A stretch of DNA of 64,000 nt, taken from the NCBI GenBank assembly GCA_022801595.1, contig JAAWSO010000002.1, positions 143,663-207,662 of the forward strand, written 5' to 3'. The position numbers and the translations under genes are program-made. A model generated the notes under the pieces. It was not told where the DNA came from. It made no database searches and saw only the letters and a list, made by a program, of their open reading frames with translations. This DNA comes from Clostridiales bacterium. GTDB taxonomy: Bacteria; Bacillota; Clostridia; Oscillospirales; Acutalibacteraceae. Below are positions 49,043 through 58,844 of the stretch, piece after piece. Each line of letters begins with the position of its first letter. The stretch's first letter is position 1.

Positions 49043-49450
49043 ATGGCAGCACAAAAGGGCGGTAAGAAAGCTACCGCAGTTCGCAGACGCCGCGAGAGAA
49101 AAAATATTGAACGCGGAGCTGCTCATATTCAGTCCACCTTTAATAACACAATTGTTACCATCACAGACGTTCAGGGCAACGCGATTTCCTGGGCAAGCTC
49201 TGGTGAATTGGGTTTCAGAGGTTCCAGAAAATCGACCCCTTATGCCGCTCAAACCGCAGCAGAAACTGCAGCGAAGGTTGCAATGGAGCACGGCATGAAA
49301 ACGGTTGAGGTTTATGTGAAGGGACCGGGCGCAGGCCGTGAGGCAGCGATTCGCGCGCTGCAAACCGCTGGCCTGGAAGTCAGCATGATTAAAGACGTTA
49401 CACCGATTCCACACAACGGATGCCGTCCTCCAAAGAGAAGACGTGTCTAG
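49043..49450 (+). CDS. rpsK: 30S ribosomal protein S11
   Basis: [46 protein letters not shown]. Confidence 0.98.
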   Translation: MAAQKGGKKATAVRRRRERKNIERGAAHIQSTFNNTIVTITDVQGNAISWASSGELGFRGSRKSTPYAAQTAAETAAKVAMEHGMKTVEVYVKGPGAGREAAIRALQTAGLEVSMIKDVTPIPHNGCRPPKRRRV

Positions 49451-49489
49451 TTTTTGAGAAATAGAAACCAAAAGGAGGAAGGTTAGGAA

Positions 49490-50083
49490 ATGGCAAAAAA
49501 CAGTCAGCCAATTCTGAAAAGATGCAAAACTTTGGGCATCGATCCAGCCGTTCTGGGCGTAAGCAAGAGCACAAAAAGAAACCCAAAGCAAGGCAGAAGA
49601 AAGCAAAGTGAGTATGGCATGCAGCTCAACGAGAAGCAAAAGGCCAAATTCATTTATGGTGTTCTTGAGAAGCCATTTAGAAAATACTACGCAATGGCAA
49701 GCAAAGCCAGCGGCGTGACTGGTGAAAACCTGCTGCAAATCCTGGAGAGCAGACTGGACAACGTGGTCTATCGCTTGGGCTTTGCCAACACCAGAAGAGA
49801 AGCCAGACAAATGGTGAGCCACGGCCACATCACCGTAGATGGCAGCCGGATCAACATTCCATCTTATCTGGTGAAACCAGGCCAAGTGATCTCCATCCGT
49901 GAGAAGAGCCGCAGCTCGGTACGCATTAAGGAAGTTCTGGAGCAAAATGCGCAGACTCCTGTTCCAACATGGCTTGAGCTGGACAGAAATACCCTGCAAG
50001 GCAAGGTTGTGACCCTGTCCACGAGAGATGATATTGATTTCGATATCAACGAGACACTCATCGTTGAGTTGTACTCCAAGTAA
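49490..50083 (+). CDS. rpsD: 30S ribosomal protein S4
   Basis: LRYGVLEKQ-like FIYGVLEKPFRKYYAMASK; RLDNVVYRLGFANTRREARQMVSHGHI. Confidence 0.97.
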   Translation: MAKNSQPILKRCKTLGIDPAVLGVSKSTKRNPKQGRRKQSEYGMQLNEKQKAKFIYGVLEKPFRKYYAMASKASGVTGENLLQILESRLDNVVYRLGFANTRREARQMVSHGHITVDGSRINIPSYLVKPGQVISIREKSRSSVRIKEVLEQNAQTPVPTWLELDRNTLQGKVVTLSTRDDIDFDINETLIVELYSK

Positions 50084-50185
50084 TGCCCGCTTCTTCGGCC
50101 GCGCAGCCCGTTTGCTGCTTGGCCTCGTAAGGCAGAAGGTACATGGTGGCGGCTTTGGCTGCCGATGTGTGAAGGAGGTTCGCGA

Positions 50186-51148
50186 ATGATTGAGATTGAG
50201 AAGCCAAAAATTGAAACAGAAGTTTTGTCGGATGATGGAACCTATGGTAAGTTTGTTGTGGAACCCCTGGAGCGAGGATTCGGCATTACCTTGGGCAACA
50301 GCCTGAGACGGGTACTGCTTTCTTCTCTGCCGGGCATTGCAGCGACATCCATTAAGATTGATGGTGTGGTACATGAATTTTCCACCATTCCCGGCGTCAA
50401 AGAAGATGTGACGGAAATCGTCCTGAATATTAAGGGACTGATTGCAAACCTTCTCTGTGACGGCCCAAAAACAGTGGAAATCTCTGCGGAGGGTCCATGT
50501 ACGGTAACCGCCAGCGCAATCAAATGCGACAGCGAGGTTGAAATCTTAAATCCTGAAATGCACATTGCCACTTTGAGTGACGGAGCAAAATTGTCTATGG
50601 AAATCACCCTGGATCGCGGCCGTGGATACATTCCCGCGGAGCGAAACAAGGCGAATATGGCCGCTAGTGCCCCAAGCGTTATTGGGGAGCTTCCAATTGA
50701 TTCCATTTACACTCCTGTTCTAAAAGTAAATTATAACGTTGAGCCTACCCGTGTGGGGCAAAGCATTGACTACGATAAGCTGAGCCTGGATGTGTGGACC
50801 AATGGGATTATCAGCGCGCAAGAGGCGGTTTCTCTTGCTGCTAAGATCCTGACCGAACACCTGAACCTCTTTGTGGATCTGTCTGACAAGGGCAGCAGCA
50901 CGGAGATTATGGTGGAAAAGGACGACAAGGGCAAGGAGAAGGTTTTGGAAATGACAATTGAGGAACTTGATCTTTCCGTTCGTTCCTTCAACTGCCTGAA
51001 GCGTGCAGGAATTAATACGGTTGAAGACCTGATCAACAAATCCGAAGAGGAAATGATGAAGGTCCGCAACCTCGGACGTAAATCTCTCGAGGAAGTTATT
51101 TGGAAAATGGCTTCCCTCGGCTTTAATCTTCACAAGGAAGACGAATAA
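50186..51148 (+). CDS. rpoA: DNA-directed RNA polymerase subunit alpha
   Basis: [29 protein letters not shown]-terminal domain [39 protein letters not shown]. Confidence 0.98.
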   Translation: MIEIEKPKIETEVLSDDGTYGKFVVEPLERGFGITLGNSLRRVLLSSLPGIAATSIKIDGVVHEFSTIPGVKEDVTEIVLNIKGLIANLLCDGPKTVEISAEGPCTVTASAIKCDSEVEILNPEMHIATLSDGAKLSMEITLDRGRGYIPAERNKANMAASAPSVIGELPIDSIYTPVLKVNYNVEPTRVGQSIDYDKLSLDVWTNGIISAQEAVSLAAKILTEHLNLFVDLSDKGSSTEIMVEKDDKGKEKVLEMTIEELDLSVRSFNCLKRAGINTVEDLINKSEEEMMKVRNLGRKSLEEVIWKMASLGFNLHKEDE

Positions 51149-51187
51149 TCCTTGTTTTTCAAACCCAAGGTAAAGGAGTGATATTCG

Positions 51188-51529
51188 ATGCCCGGAACCA
51201 GAAAGCTCGGAAGAGCGACCAGCCATAGAACTGCTATGCTGAGAGCGATGGTTACTTTTCTCTTGGAGAATGGTAAAATCGAAACCACAGTAACACGCGC
51301 CAAGGAGGTTCGTTCTCTGGCGGAAAAAATGATTACCATTGCAAAGGAAGATACTCTGCACAACAAGCGTATGGTGCTGTCTTTCATCACGAAGGAAGAT
51401 GTTGCCCACAAGCTGTTCTCAGAGATCGCGCCGAAGTATGCTGACCGTAACGGCGGTTACACTAGAATCAGCAAGCTTGGCCCAAGACGTGGCGACGCCG
51501 CTGAGATGGCAATTATTGAATTGATCTAA
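51188..51529 (+). CDS. rplQ: 50S ribosomal protein L17
   Basis: [42 protein letters not shown]. Confidence 0.98.
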   Translation: MPGTRKLGRATSHRTAMLRAMVTFLLENGKIETTVTRAKEVRSLAEKMITIAKEDTLHNKRMVLSFITKEDVAHKLFSEIAPKYADRNGGYTRISKLGPRRGDAAEMAIIELI

Positions 51530-51551
51530 AAAAATTATTATTCTTGATCAT

Positions 51552-51598
51552 AAAAAGCGCCTGTTTAACACATACTCTGTGTTGACAGGCGTTTTTTC
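51552..51598 (+). terminator. terminator of the ribosomal superoperon
   Basis: AAAAAGCGCCTGTTTAACAC...GTGTTGACAGGCGTTTTTTC. Confidence 0.85.
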
Positions 51599-51759
51599 CT
51601 ATATATTTTTAATGTTCTATTTCCTAAAAATATAAAATTTACTCTATAAATCAGATAGAATTCTGGAAGAAGCAACCATATTTCCCCGAGCTCAAGAAGA
51701 TCAGCGTAAGGACAAAGGGAAATCGGACAGCGATTTTACAAATTGTACACAAAATTCAC

Positions 51760-51788
51760 TTGAAATAGACATTTCCATATAGTATTAT
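51760..51788 (+). promoter_or_regulatory. promoter of the transglutaminase-like gene
   Basis: TTGAAA - 17 nt - TATTAT. Confidence 0.55.
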
Positions 51789-51830
51789 TAAAATAAACAG
51801 AGCTAGTATTAAAAACAAGGAGGGAGAGGA

Positions 51831-52595
51831 ATGAGAAAAAACAAAGCTGCTTTCCGTACAGGGAAACCAAAGTCCTGGTTGGTGAAACTTAAAATCGGCT
51901 TAGAATGGGCTTTTCTCCTATCCGCCTTGTTGGCTGTGATCATGCCCTTCACTGGGATGAACACATTTGCCCGCGGCAACGACTTCAACCGAGTATTTGC
52001 TGGAACGATTCACGTCTCAATTCTTCAGAATATTGGGAAGAGCCCAGAGGAACAGTTGCAGCTCCAAAATAAAGTGGAAGAAATTGCTGATTTGGTTTCT
52101 CCTGAGGATTCGGATGTAAAAAAAGTCAAAACAGTTCATGACTATTTGGTTCGCAACACGGAATACGATTATACCAATTATCTCAATGATACGGTGCCCA
52201 TGGTATCTTACACGGCTTATGGCGCATTGATCCGAAAGGTTGCTGTTTGCCAGGGATATTCCACCGCTTTTCAGATGATTATGGAAGAGCTGGGGATTCC
52301 TTGTGAGACGGTGGTAAGCGACGAGATGAGACACGCTTGGAACATGGTACAGGTAGACGAGGAATGGTACCATGTAGACACGACCTGGGACGATCCCGTG
52401 CCAGATCTCAAGAATCATGTTTCTTACGATAACTTCTTAATTAGTGACTCCCGCATCCAGGATGAGGAACATCAGTATACCAATTGGTTCATCCGTAATG
52501 AGGATAATACGATCCAAGCTGCTCCGAAGGCCACCAGCACAAAATATGATTCCTTGAGTCAGCGGGACTGGATGTATAGCAAAGAGCACCCATAA
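51831..52595 (+). CDS. transglutaminase-like domain protein, membrane-anchored or exported
   Basis: N-terminal hydrophobic segment; catalytic-like AVCQGYSTAFQMIMEELGIPC, RHAWNMVQVDEEWYHVDTTWDDP. Confidence 0.85.
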   Translation: MRKNKAAFRTGKPKSWLVKLKIGLEWAFLLSALLAVIMPFTGMNTFARGNDFNRVFAGTIHVSILQNIGKSPEEQLQLQNKVEEIADLVSPEDSDVKKVKTVHDYLVRNTEYDYTNYLNDTVPMVSYTAYGALIRKVAVCQGYSTAFQMIMEELGIPCETVVSDEMRHAWNMVQVDEEWYHVDTTWDDPVPDLKNHVSYDNFLISDSRIQDEEHQYTNWFIRNEDNTIQAAPKATSTKYDSLSQRDWMYSKEHP

Positions 52596-52607
52596 TGATG
52601 TGAAACC

Positions 52608-52634
52608 AGAGCAGGTCAGAAACGACCTGCTCTT
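52608..52634 (+). terminator. intrinsic terminator
   Basis: AGAGCAGGTC-AGAAAC-GACCTGCTCT followed by TTCTTTG. Confidence 0.8.
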
Positions 52635-52661
52635 TCTTTGTGCAGAGATTTCAGAAACAAG

Positions 52662-52700
52662 AAAAAGGCGAGAACCATTTCCTATGGTTCTCGCCTTTTT
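52662..52700 (-). terminator. intrinsic terminator of serA
   Basis: AAAAAGGCGAGAACCA...TGGTTCTCGCCTTTTT. Confidence 0.85.
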
Positions 52701-52713
52701 GTAATATCGTTGC

Positions 52714-53874
52714 TTAGATTACCCGAACGGAAATCACACTGTCCAGGGCCTTAATTGCGGAAACTGCGGCGTCGCTCACATTGCCGCTAACATCTAGAAG
52801 GGTGTAAGCGTAATCTTTCTTGGATTTGCTCTGCATATTCTCAATGTTTACCCCGACTTCAGCCAAAGCGCCAGTCAGTTGGCTTAAGGTGTTTGGAATA
52901 TTGCGGTGGAAGATGCAAACTCTCGGGCAACCGTCGCGAGCCATGGAAATATTGGGCAGGTTAACGGAATTCTTGATGTTGCCGTTCTCCAGGAAATCCA
53001 TTACTTGATCCACAGCCATACATGCGCAGTTGTCCTCGGACTCTGGGGTGGACGCGCCCAAGTGAGGAATGGGCAGAACGCCTTCCACATCCAGCAGATC
53101 GTCCGACGGGAAATCCGTGGCATAAGCGGCAACCTTGCCCTCGTCCAGCGCGGTGATCACATCGGCGGAAACCACCAGATCGCCTCGGGCAAAGTTGAGC
53201 AGGCGGACTTGGTCTTTCATCTTGGCAATGGCCTCTTTGTTGATCATTCCCTTGGTGTCTGGGGTTAAGGGAACGTGGATGGAAATATAATCGCAGTTAG
53301 CGTAGATTTCGTCCAGAGACAGCGCGTGTTTGATGGAACGGTCCAGGCTCCAGGCTGCTTCTACAGACAAATAAGGGTCATAGCCCAATACGTTCATGCC
53401 CAGCTCTTTCGCGGCGTTGGCAACAAGAATACCAATTGCGCCCAAGCCGATGACGCCGAGCGTTTTTCCAGCGATTTCTGGACCAACAAAGGAGGACTTT
53501 CCTTTTTCTACCAGTTTTCCGACCTCAGCGCCTTGGCCCTTTAAGGTTTTGGCCCACGCAATGCCGGCCGTGATTTTTCGCGATGTCATGAACAAAGAGG
53601 CGATGACCAGCTCTTTTACTGCATTAGCATTGGCGCCAGGGGTGTTGAATACCACGATGCCCTGCTCGCTGCATTTGTCGATCGGGATGTTGTTGGTGCC
53701 GGCGCCGGCTCTGGCAATCGCCAGAAGGCTTTCCGGCAATTCCATATCGTGCATGGCTGCGGAGCGGACCAAAATTGCGTTTGGATTTTCCACATTATCG
53801 CCACAGGTATATTGATCGGTCAGGCGGCTTGTGCCGACCGGGGAGATTTTATTCAGGCATTTTACTTGATACAT
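52714..53874 (-). CDS. serA: phosphoglycerate dehydrogenase
   Basis: GAGTNNIPIDKC, GKTLGVIGLGAIGILVANAA, VPLTPDTKGMINKEA, C-terminal ACT domain. Confidence 0.93.
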   Translation of the reverse strand: MYQVKCLNKISPVGTSRLTDQYTCGDNVENPNAILVRSAAMHDMELPESLLAIARAGAGTNNIPIDKCSEQGIVVFNTPGANANAVKELVIASLFMTSRKITAGIAWAKTLKGQGAEVGKLVEKGKSSFVGPEIAGKTLGVIGLGAIGILVANAAKELGMNVLGYDPYLSVEAAWSLDRSIKHALSLDEIYANCDYISIHVPLTPDTKGMINKEAIAKMKDQVRLLNFARGDLVVSADVITALDEGKVAAYATDFPSDDLLDVEGVLPIPHLGASTPESEDNCACMAVDQVMDFLENGNIKNSVNLPNISMARDGCPRVCIFHRNIPNTLSQLTGALAEVGVNIENMQSKSKKDYAYTLLDVSGNVSDAAVSAIKALDSVISVRVI

Positions 53875-53908
53875 GTTGATCACCTATCTCAAATTGTTAT
53901 ATTGGGGA

Positions 53909-54994
53909 TTATTGATTGTTTTTTTCAAACTCAGCCATGAAAGCAACCAGCTTTTCTACGCCTTCGATTGGCATTGCGTTGTAAATGGAAGCGCGCATAC
54001 CGCCAACGGAACGGTGGCCTTTCAGGTTTACCAAGTCACGAGCTGTTGCTTCTTTGACAAACTTGGCGTCCAGCTCCTCGTTACCAGTTACAAATGGTAC
54101 GTTCATCAGGGAGCGATCCTTGGCCACAACAGTGCCCTGAAACAGCTTGGAATTATCCAAGAAGTCATAGAGGATGCCAGCTTTCTTCTCGTTGAGTTCT
54201 TTCATCTTCTCCAGGCCGCCGATGTCATTTTTGATCCACTCCAGCACTAGTTTGCAGATGTAGATGGCATAGCAGGGAGGCGTGTTGTAGAGGGAAGCGT
54301 TTTCCGCGTGAATCCGGTAGTCGAACATGGTTGGGGTTTTCTCCATTGGCTCACCCAGCAAATCTTCGCGGACGATGACGACGGTCAAGCCGGCAGGCCC
54401 TATGTTCTTTTGCGCGCCGGCATACAGTAGGCCGAATTTACTGACGTCGATGGGTTCACTGAGGATGCAGGAGGAAATATCCGCTACCAATGGAACACTA
54501 CCAGTTTCCGGCAGGGTATGGTACTTGGTGCCATAGATGGTATTGTTCATGCAGATATGGAAGTAATCAGCGTCCTTGCTGAAGGTAGCCGGATCCAGCT
54601 CTGGAATGTAAGAAAATGTTTTATCCTTGGAGGAAGCTACCACATTGGCTTCCCCGTAGCGAGCAGCCTCTTTGTGCGCTTTGGTAGCCCATTGGCCAGT
54701 GATGACAAAATCAGCCTTGCCATTTTTGGTCATCAGGTTCATAGGGATCATGGAGAATTGGGAGGATGCGCCGCCTTGCAGGAATAGAACCTTGTAATTG
54801 TCCGGGATATTCATGACTTCACGGAGTAAGCTTTCGGCAGATTTGATAATGGCGTCAAACTCCTTGGAACGGTGGGACATCTCCATTACAGATTGGCCGC
54901 TGCCTTGATAGTCCAGCATTTCAGCAGCAGCTTTTTCCAGAACTGCCTGAGGCAGGATAGATGGACCTGCAGAAAAGTTATACACGCGTTTCAT
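53909..54994 (-). CDS. serC: phosphoserine aminotransferase
   Basis: YNFSAGPSILPQAVLEKAAAEML; LYAGAQKNIGPAGLTVVIVRED; GGMRASIYNAMP. Confidence 0.95.
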   Translation of the reverse strand: MKRVYNFSAGPSILPQAVLEKAAAEMLDYQGSGQSVMEMSHRSKEFDAIIKSAESLLREVMNIPDNYKVLFLQGGASSQFSMIPMNLMTKNGKADFVITGQWATKAHKEAARYGEANVVASSKDKTFSYIPELDPATFSKDADYFHICMNNTIYGTKYHTLPETGSVPLVADISSCILSEPIDVSKFGLLYAGAQKNIGPAGLTVVIVREDLLGEPMEKTPTMFDYRIHAENASLYNTPPCYAIYICKLVLEWIKNDIGGLEKMKELNEKKAGILYDFLDNSKLFQGTVVAKDRSLMNVPFVTGNEELDAKFVKEATARDLVNLKGHRSVGGMRASIYNAMPIEGVEKLVAFMAEFEKNNQ

Positions 54995-55092
54995 TGATAA
55001 CAACCTCCAAAATGATAATTATGTTTGTTCGTACACCAGCCCGCAGGGGATTTTGATGGATGTTAGCAACTCCCCCACAGAGATACAATTAC

Positions 55093-55121
55093 ATTATATT
55101 ACGTTGTGAAAATGAAGTCAA
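55093..55121 (-). promoter_or_regulatory. serC-serA promoter
   Basis: On the minus strand TTGACT - 17 nt - TATAAT. Confidence 0.65.
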
Positions 55122-55245
55122 TCATTTTTCCCTTCCCTAACATTCCCTAGATCCTGCGCTGGTTTGACAGAATTCCTACTTCGTTGCAGGAAATGAAAAA
55201 TAACCGGGTGTTTGTATAAATTTTTTGAAATTTCTGCGGAAAAAT

Positions 55246-55287
55246 TTGTTGAAAATTCTAGGAATTTGAAAAGAGTTGTGCTATAAT
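55246..55287 (+). promoter_or_regulatory. promoter of the hydrogenase sensory module
   Basis: Extended -10 GTGCTATAAT (TATAAT 55282-55287) with TTGTTGA 36 nt upstream. Confidence 0.5.
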
Positions 55288-55501
55288 AAAAATGAAATTG
55301 AGTCGATTTTTGCGTTTCCTGTTTTTTCACTGGAACACAGAAGCGATCTCATGTTCCAATCAAAAGAAACCGCTTTGCTTTAACAAGAGTTTTCTTTCTA
55401 TGCAGGGAGCTGTTTTTTTCATGGAAAGCGGCTTTGGGGACTATAAATAGGACAAAGGAAAAATCCAATCAAACAGGGAGTTTTGAGAAGGGGGATCTGA
55501 T

Positions 55502-55855
55502 ATGAAATTACAGGAAATTGTAGACGTTTTAAAGGCGGAGGTGGTTAGTTCAGCCGATAACATGGATGCGGAGATTCAGACTGCCTGCGGCAGCGATATG
55601 ATGAGCGATGTGTTAGCGTTCGCCAAGACTCAATCGGTATTTCTCACCGGACTGATGAATCCCCAAGTGGTGCGCACTGCGGAGATGATGGACATGTGCG
55701 CCATTATTTTTGTGCGGGGAAAACCAGTGGATGACATGGTAGTCGCCCTGGCAGAGCAAAAAGGGATTAGCATCCTCAAGACGGGTTTTACCATGTTTAC
55801 CGCCTGTGGCATGCTGTACGAGCGGGGAATCAGAGGAGCGTGTGAACGGAAATGA
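55502..55855 (+). CDS. DRTGG-domain-like protein
   Basis: MKLQEIVDVLKAEVVS...DVLAFAKTQSVFLTGLMNPQVVRTAEMMDMCAIIFVRGKPVDDMVVALAEQKGISILKT. Confidence 0.75.
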   Translation: MKLQEIVDVLKAEVVSSADNMDAEIQTACGSDMMSDVLAFAKTQSVFLTGLMNPQVVRTAEMMDMCAIIFVRGKPVDDMVVALAEQKGISILKTGFTMFTACGMLYERGIRGACERK

Positions 55856-56280
55856 AGGCTTTAACACTAGAATATCATGTGCCGGGCGATGATTTTACCC
55901 GGGCGGGAGAAGCGTCCAGCAAAGTGAAAAATATGCTCAAACGGATGGGCTTCGATTCCGATACCATCCGCCGTGTGGCAATTGCTATGTATGAAGGAGA
56001 AATCAACATGGTGATTCATGGCGGTGGAGGCAACGCGTTTGTCAACATCTACGCCGACCGAGTAGAAATCTCCTTGGTGGACCATGGGCCCGGCATTGCT
56101 GACGTGGACAAAGCCATGCAGGAAGGCTACTCCACCGCGCCGGATAACGTCCGTGCTTTGGGCTTCGGCGCGGGTATGGGCCTGCCAAACATGAAAAAGT
56201 ATACCGATGCGCTTCAGGTGGAATCGGTGGTCGGAGAGGGGACGACCTTAAAAATGACCATTTTTGCCGGTGGCAAATAA
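55852..56280 (+). CDS. GHKL-type ATP-binding protein (RsbW/anti-sigma-like)
   Basis: AIAMYEGEINMVIHGGGGNAFVNIYADRVEISLVDHGPGIADVDKAMQEG...GAGMGLPNMKKYTD. Confidence 0.85.
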   Translation: MKALTLEYHVPGDDFTRAGEASSKVKNMLKRMGFDSDTIRRVAIAMYEGEINMVIHGGGGNAFVNIYADRVEISLVDHGPGIADVDKAMQEGYSTAPDNVRALGFGAGMGLPNMKKYTDALQVESVVGEGTTLKMTIFAGGK

Positions 56281-56313
56281 ATTTTGTATTTTAGAGAAAA
56301 AGAGGGGGTTTGT

Positions 56314-57654
56314 ATGGATCGTTTTTTTCATTCCGTAACCTTAGACGTGGAGAAATGCGTCGGCTGTACAAACTGTATCAAGCGGTGCCCCACCGAGGCG
56401 ATTCGAGTGCGCGATGGCAAGGCGATTATCACTCCCGAACGCTGCATTGACTGCGGCGAATGTATCCGGGTTTGTCCACACCACGCAAAAAAAGCCAACT
56501 ACGACAGCATCAGCATGATCCAGAATTTTACCTATAAAATTGCATTGCCTGCGCCGTCTCTCTACGGCCAGTTTCAGCATTTAGATGATATTGATATTGT
56601 TCTCACCGGCTTAAAGGCTTTGGGGTTTGATGAGGTATATGAGGTATCCCGGGCGGCGGAGCTGGTCTCCGAGGCGACCCGGAAGATCATCCAGAAGGGA
56701 CATTTGTCCAAACCTCTGATCAGTTCTGCCTGCCCGGTGGTGGTACGTCTGATACGGGTTCGTTTCCCGGATCTGTGTTCCCATGTGTTGTCCCTCAACG
56801 CTCCCATGGAAACTGCCGCCTGCTTGGCAAAAGAAGAAGCTTCCCAGCGTCTGGGAATTCCGGTGGAAGAGATTGGCGCCTTTTTTATCACCCCATGCCC
56901 GGCTAAAGTCACCGATATTAAAGTCCCGATTGGGATTCCCAAATCCCAGGTGGACGGCGCCATTGCGGTCAGTGAGATTTTTGCAAAATTGAGCTATGCG
57001 ATGGATCATTTGGAAAAAATTGAGCCGATTTCCAAATCCGGCGTGATTGGGGTAGGCTGGGCGTCTAGCGGCGGAGAGGCCGCCGGTTTGCTCAACGATA
57101 AATACTTAGCCGCTGACGGCATTGAAAACGTAATCCGGGTGCTGGAAGAGTTGGAGGACGAGCGGATTCGCGGGCTGGATTTCATCGAACTGAACGCCTG
57201 CTCCGGCGGGTGTGTGGGCGGTGTATTCTGTGTGGAAAATGCTTATGTGGCGAAAGCCCGTCTCCAAGGATTGCGCCGTTACTTACCGGTTTCCCAAAAC
57301 CATTTGAAAGAGAATATTCCGGCTTGCATGGAATGGCAGGAGGACTTGGAATTTGCGCCGGTACTCAAGCTATCTGACGATGTGGGCGAGGCGGTACGGA
57401 TGATGATGGAAATCGACGAGATGTGCCGTCAATTCCCTGGGATGGACTGCGGCTCCTGTGGAGCGCCTTCTTGCCATGCTTTTGCGGAGGATGTAATCCG
57501 TGGGCTTGCCAAAAAAAGCGATTGTATTTTTATTCTGCGGGATGAAATTAAACAAGTGGCCAGCACGTTGTCGTCGATGGGAAACATGACCGCCATGGGA
57601 CAGGTTACGCCAAAACACCACGAGGAAAAGGAGGGAGAACATGACGGTTCATGA
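56314..57654 (+). CDS. [FeFe]-hydrogenase-like Fe-S protein (putative sensory type) with 4Fe-4S ferredoxin and C-terminal Fe-S domain
   Basis: CVGCTNCIKRCPTEAI...CIDCGECIRVCPHHAK; divergent H-cluster-region motifs SSACPVVVRLI, FITPCPAKV, NACSGGCVGG; C-terminal GMDCGSCGAPSCHAFAEDV. Confidence 0.85.
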   Translation: MDRFFHSVTLDVEKCVGCTNCIKRCPTEAIRVRDGKAIITPERCIDCGECIRVCPHHAKKANYDSISMIQNFTYKIALPAPSLYGQFQHLDDIDIVLTGLKALGFDEVYEVSRAAELVSEATRKIIQKGHLSKPLISSACPVVVRLIRVRFPDLCSHVLSLNAPMETAACLAKEEASQRLGIPVEEIGAFFITPCPAKVTDIKVPIGIPKSQVDGAIAVSEIFAKLSYAMDHLEKIEPISKSGVIGVGWASSGGEAAGLLNDKYLAADGIENVIRVLEELEDERIRGLDFIELNACSGGCVGGVFCVENAYVAKARLQGLRRYLPVSQNHLKENIPACMEWQEDLEFAPVLKLSDDVGEAVRMMMEIDEMCRQFPGMDCGSCGAPSCHAFAEDVIRGLAKKSDCIFILRDEIKQVASTLSSMGNMTAMGQVTPKHHEEKEGEHDGS

Positions 57655-57979
57655 GTTACAGGAAGCGTGCGGCCTTTCGATCCTGATTTGTGAGGAGCCA
57701 GAGAGGTTGCAGCAGGAAATTACGGGATGCTATATCGGGGACTTTTTAAGCTGGGCCATGGGCAAGATTGCCGCCGGGAATGTTTGGATCACGGTGATGG
57801 GAAACGTCAACGCCCTGGCTGTGGCAGCTTTGACCGATGCAGCCTGCATCATTTTGGCGGAAGGGGCCTCCTTGGATGAGGAAGCAGTGCAGAAGGCCAA
57901 ACAGCAGGGGATTCTTGTGCTTGCAGCGGAACAAAGCAGCTACCAATTGGCTGTGCGGATTGGGGAGCGGTTGAACTAG
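57641..57979 (+). CDS. DRTGG-domain-like protein
   Basis: GNVWITVMGNVNALAVAALTDAACIILAEGASLDEEAVQKAKQQGILVLAAEQSS; overlaps the preceding stop. Confidence 0.75.
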   Translation: MTVHELQEACGLSILICEEPERLQQEITGCYIGDFLSWAMGKIAAGNVWITVMGNVNALAVAALTDAACIILAEGASLDEEAVQKAKQQGILVLAAEQSSYQLAVRIGERLN

Positions 57980-57981
57980 TT

Positions 57982-58716
57982 ATGCCAAGGGTTTATTATG
58001 ATTTTCACTTACATTCCTGTTTATCCCCCTGCGGAGACAGCGATATGACACCCTATAACCTGGTGAATATGGCCAAATTTCTGGGTTTTGATATGATTGC
58101 CCTCACCGACCACAATTCCTGCCTGAATTGCAAAGCGGCGGTGGAGGCGGGCGAGCAGGTTGGGCTGACAGTGGTGCCAGGGATGGAACTTTGTACGGTG
58201 GAGGAAGCTCATGTGGTGTGCCTGTTTCCCACCGTGGAGGACGCCATGGGCTTTCATCATTATGTACAGGAAAATACGGTATCCATTCCCAATGATCCAG
58301 AAATTTTCGGGAAACAGGTGATAATGGACGCCATCGATCAGATGCTGGGGGAGGAACCTTGTTTGCTGATCAATGCCAGCAATATCAGCGTCAGCCATGT
58401 GGCAGAACTAGTGAGGCAATTTCATGGAGCGGCTTTTCCCGCTCATATCGACAAATCTGCGTACAGCGTCATTGCCAGTTTGGGCGTGGTGCCGGAGGAC
58501 GCTGGGTTTTCCGCGGTAGAAATCAGCCATAGCGGCGATATATCCCTGTTGAAAAAGACTAACCCGGAAATTAACGATAAAATTTTACTGCGCAATTCCG
58601 ATGCTCATTATCTGGAGCACATGGAAGATCCACTGGCATGGCTGGAGTTGCCGGAGGCGACGGCGGAGGCTTTGATTGAGGCTTTGAACGGCGAGGTTTT
58701 TGTCGAGTGGGGATGA
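57982..58716 (+). CDS. PHP domain-containing putative metal-dependent phosphoesterase
   Basis: YYDFHLHSCLSPCGDSDMTPYNLVNMAKFLGFDMIALTDHNSCLNC; C-terminal LRNSDAHYLEHM. Confidence 0.88.
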   Translation: MPRVYYDFHLHSCLSPCGDSDMTPYNLVNMAKFLGFDMIALTDHNSCLNCKAAVEAGEQVGLTVVPGMELCTVEEAHVVCLFPTVEDAMGFHHYVQENTVSIPNDPEIFGKQVIMDAIDQMLGEEPCLLINASNISVSHVAELVRQFHGAAFPAHIDKSAYSVIASLGVVPEDAGFSAVEISHSGDISLLKKTNPEINDKILLRNSDAHYLEHMEDPLAWLELPEATAEALIEALNGEVFVEWG

Positions 58717-58844
58717 AAGTAACAGTAGAATGTTTAGGATTTTCTACAGAGAAATGCGACATTTTTGAGGAAGTGTAGCCGGTTGTTTGTGGAATTCGGA
58801 TAGAAAAAGGAAACATGAATTAGCGTGATTCACCAAATCATAGT

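Noticed and set aside
48674-50374. 566-aa minus-strand ORF opposite rpsM-rpsK-rpsD
   Set aside because: Antisense shadow of highly conserved ribosomal genes; composition (Cys/Leu/Ser rich) and lack of RBS indicate a codon-bias artefact.
36066-51529. Whole ribosomal superoperon as a source of novelty
   Set aside because: Gene order and contents are canonical (rpsJ to rplQ with secY-adk-map-KOW-infA-rpmJ); no insertions or missing genes found beyond the points reported.
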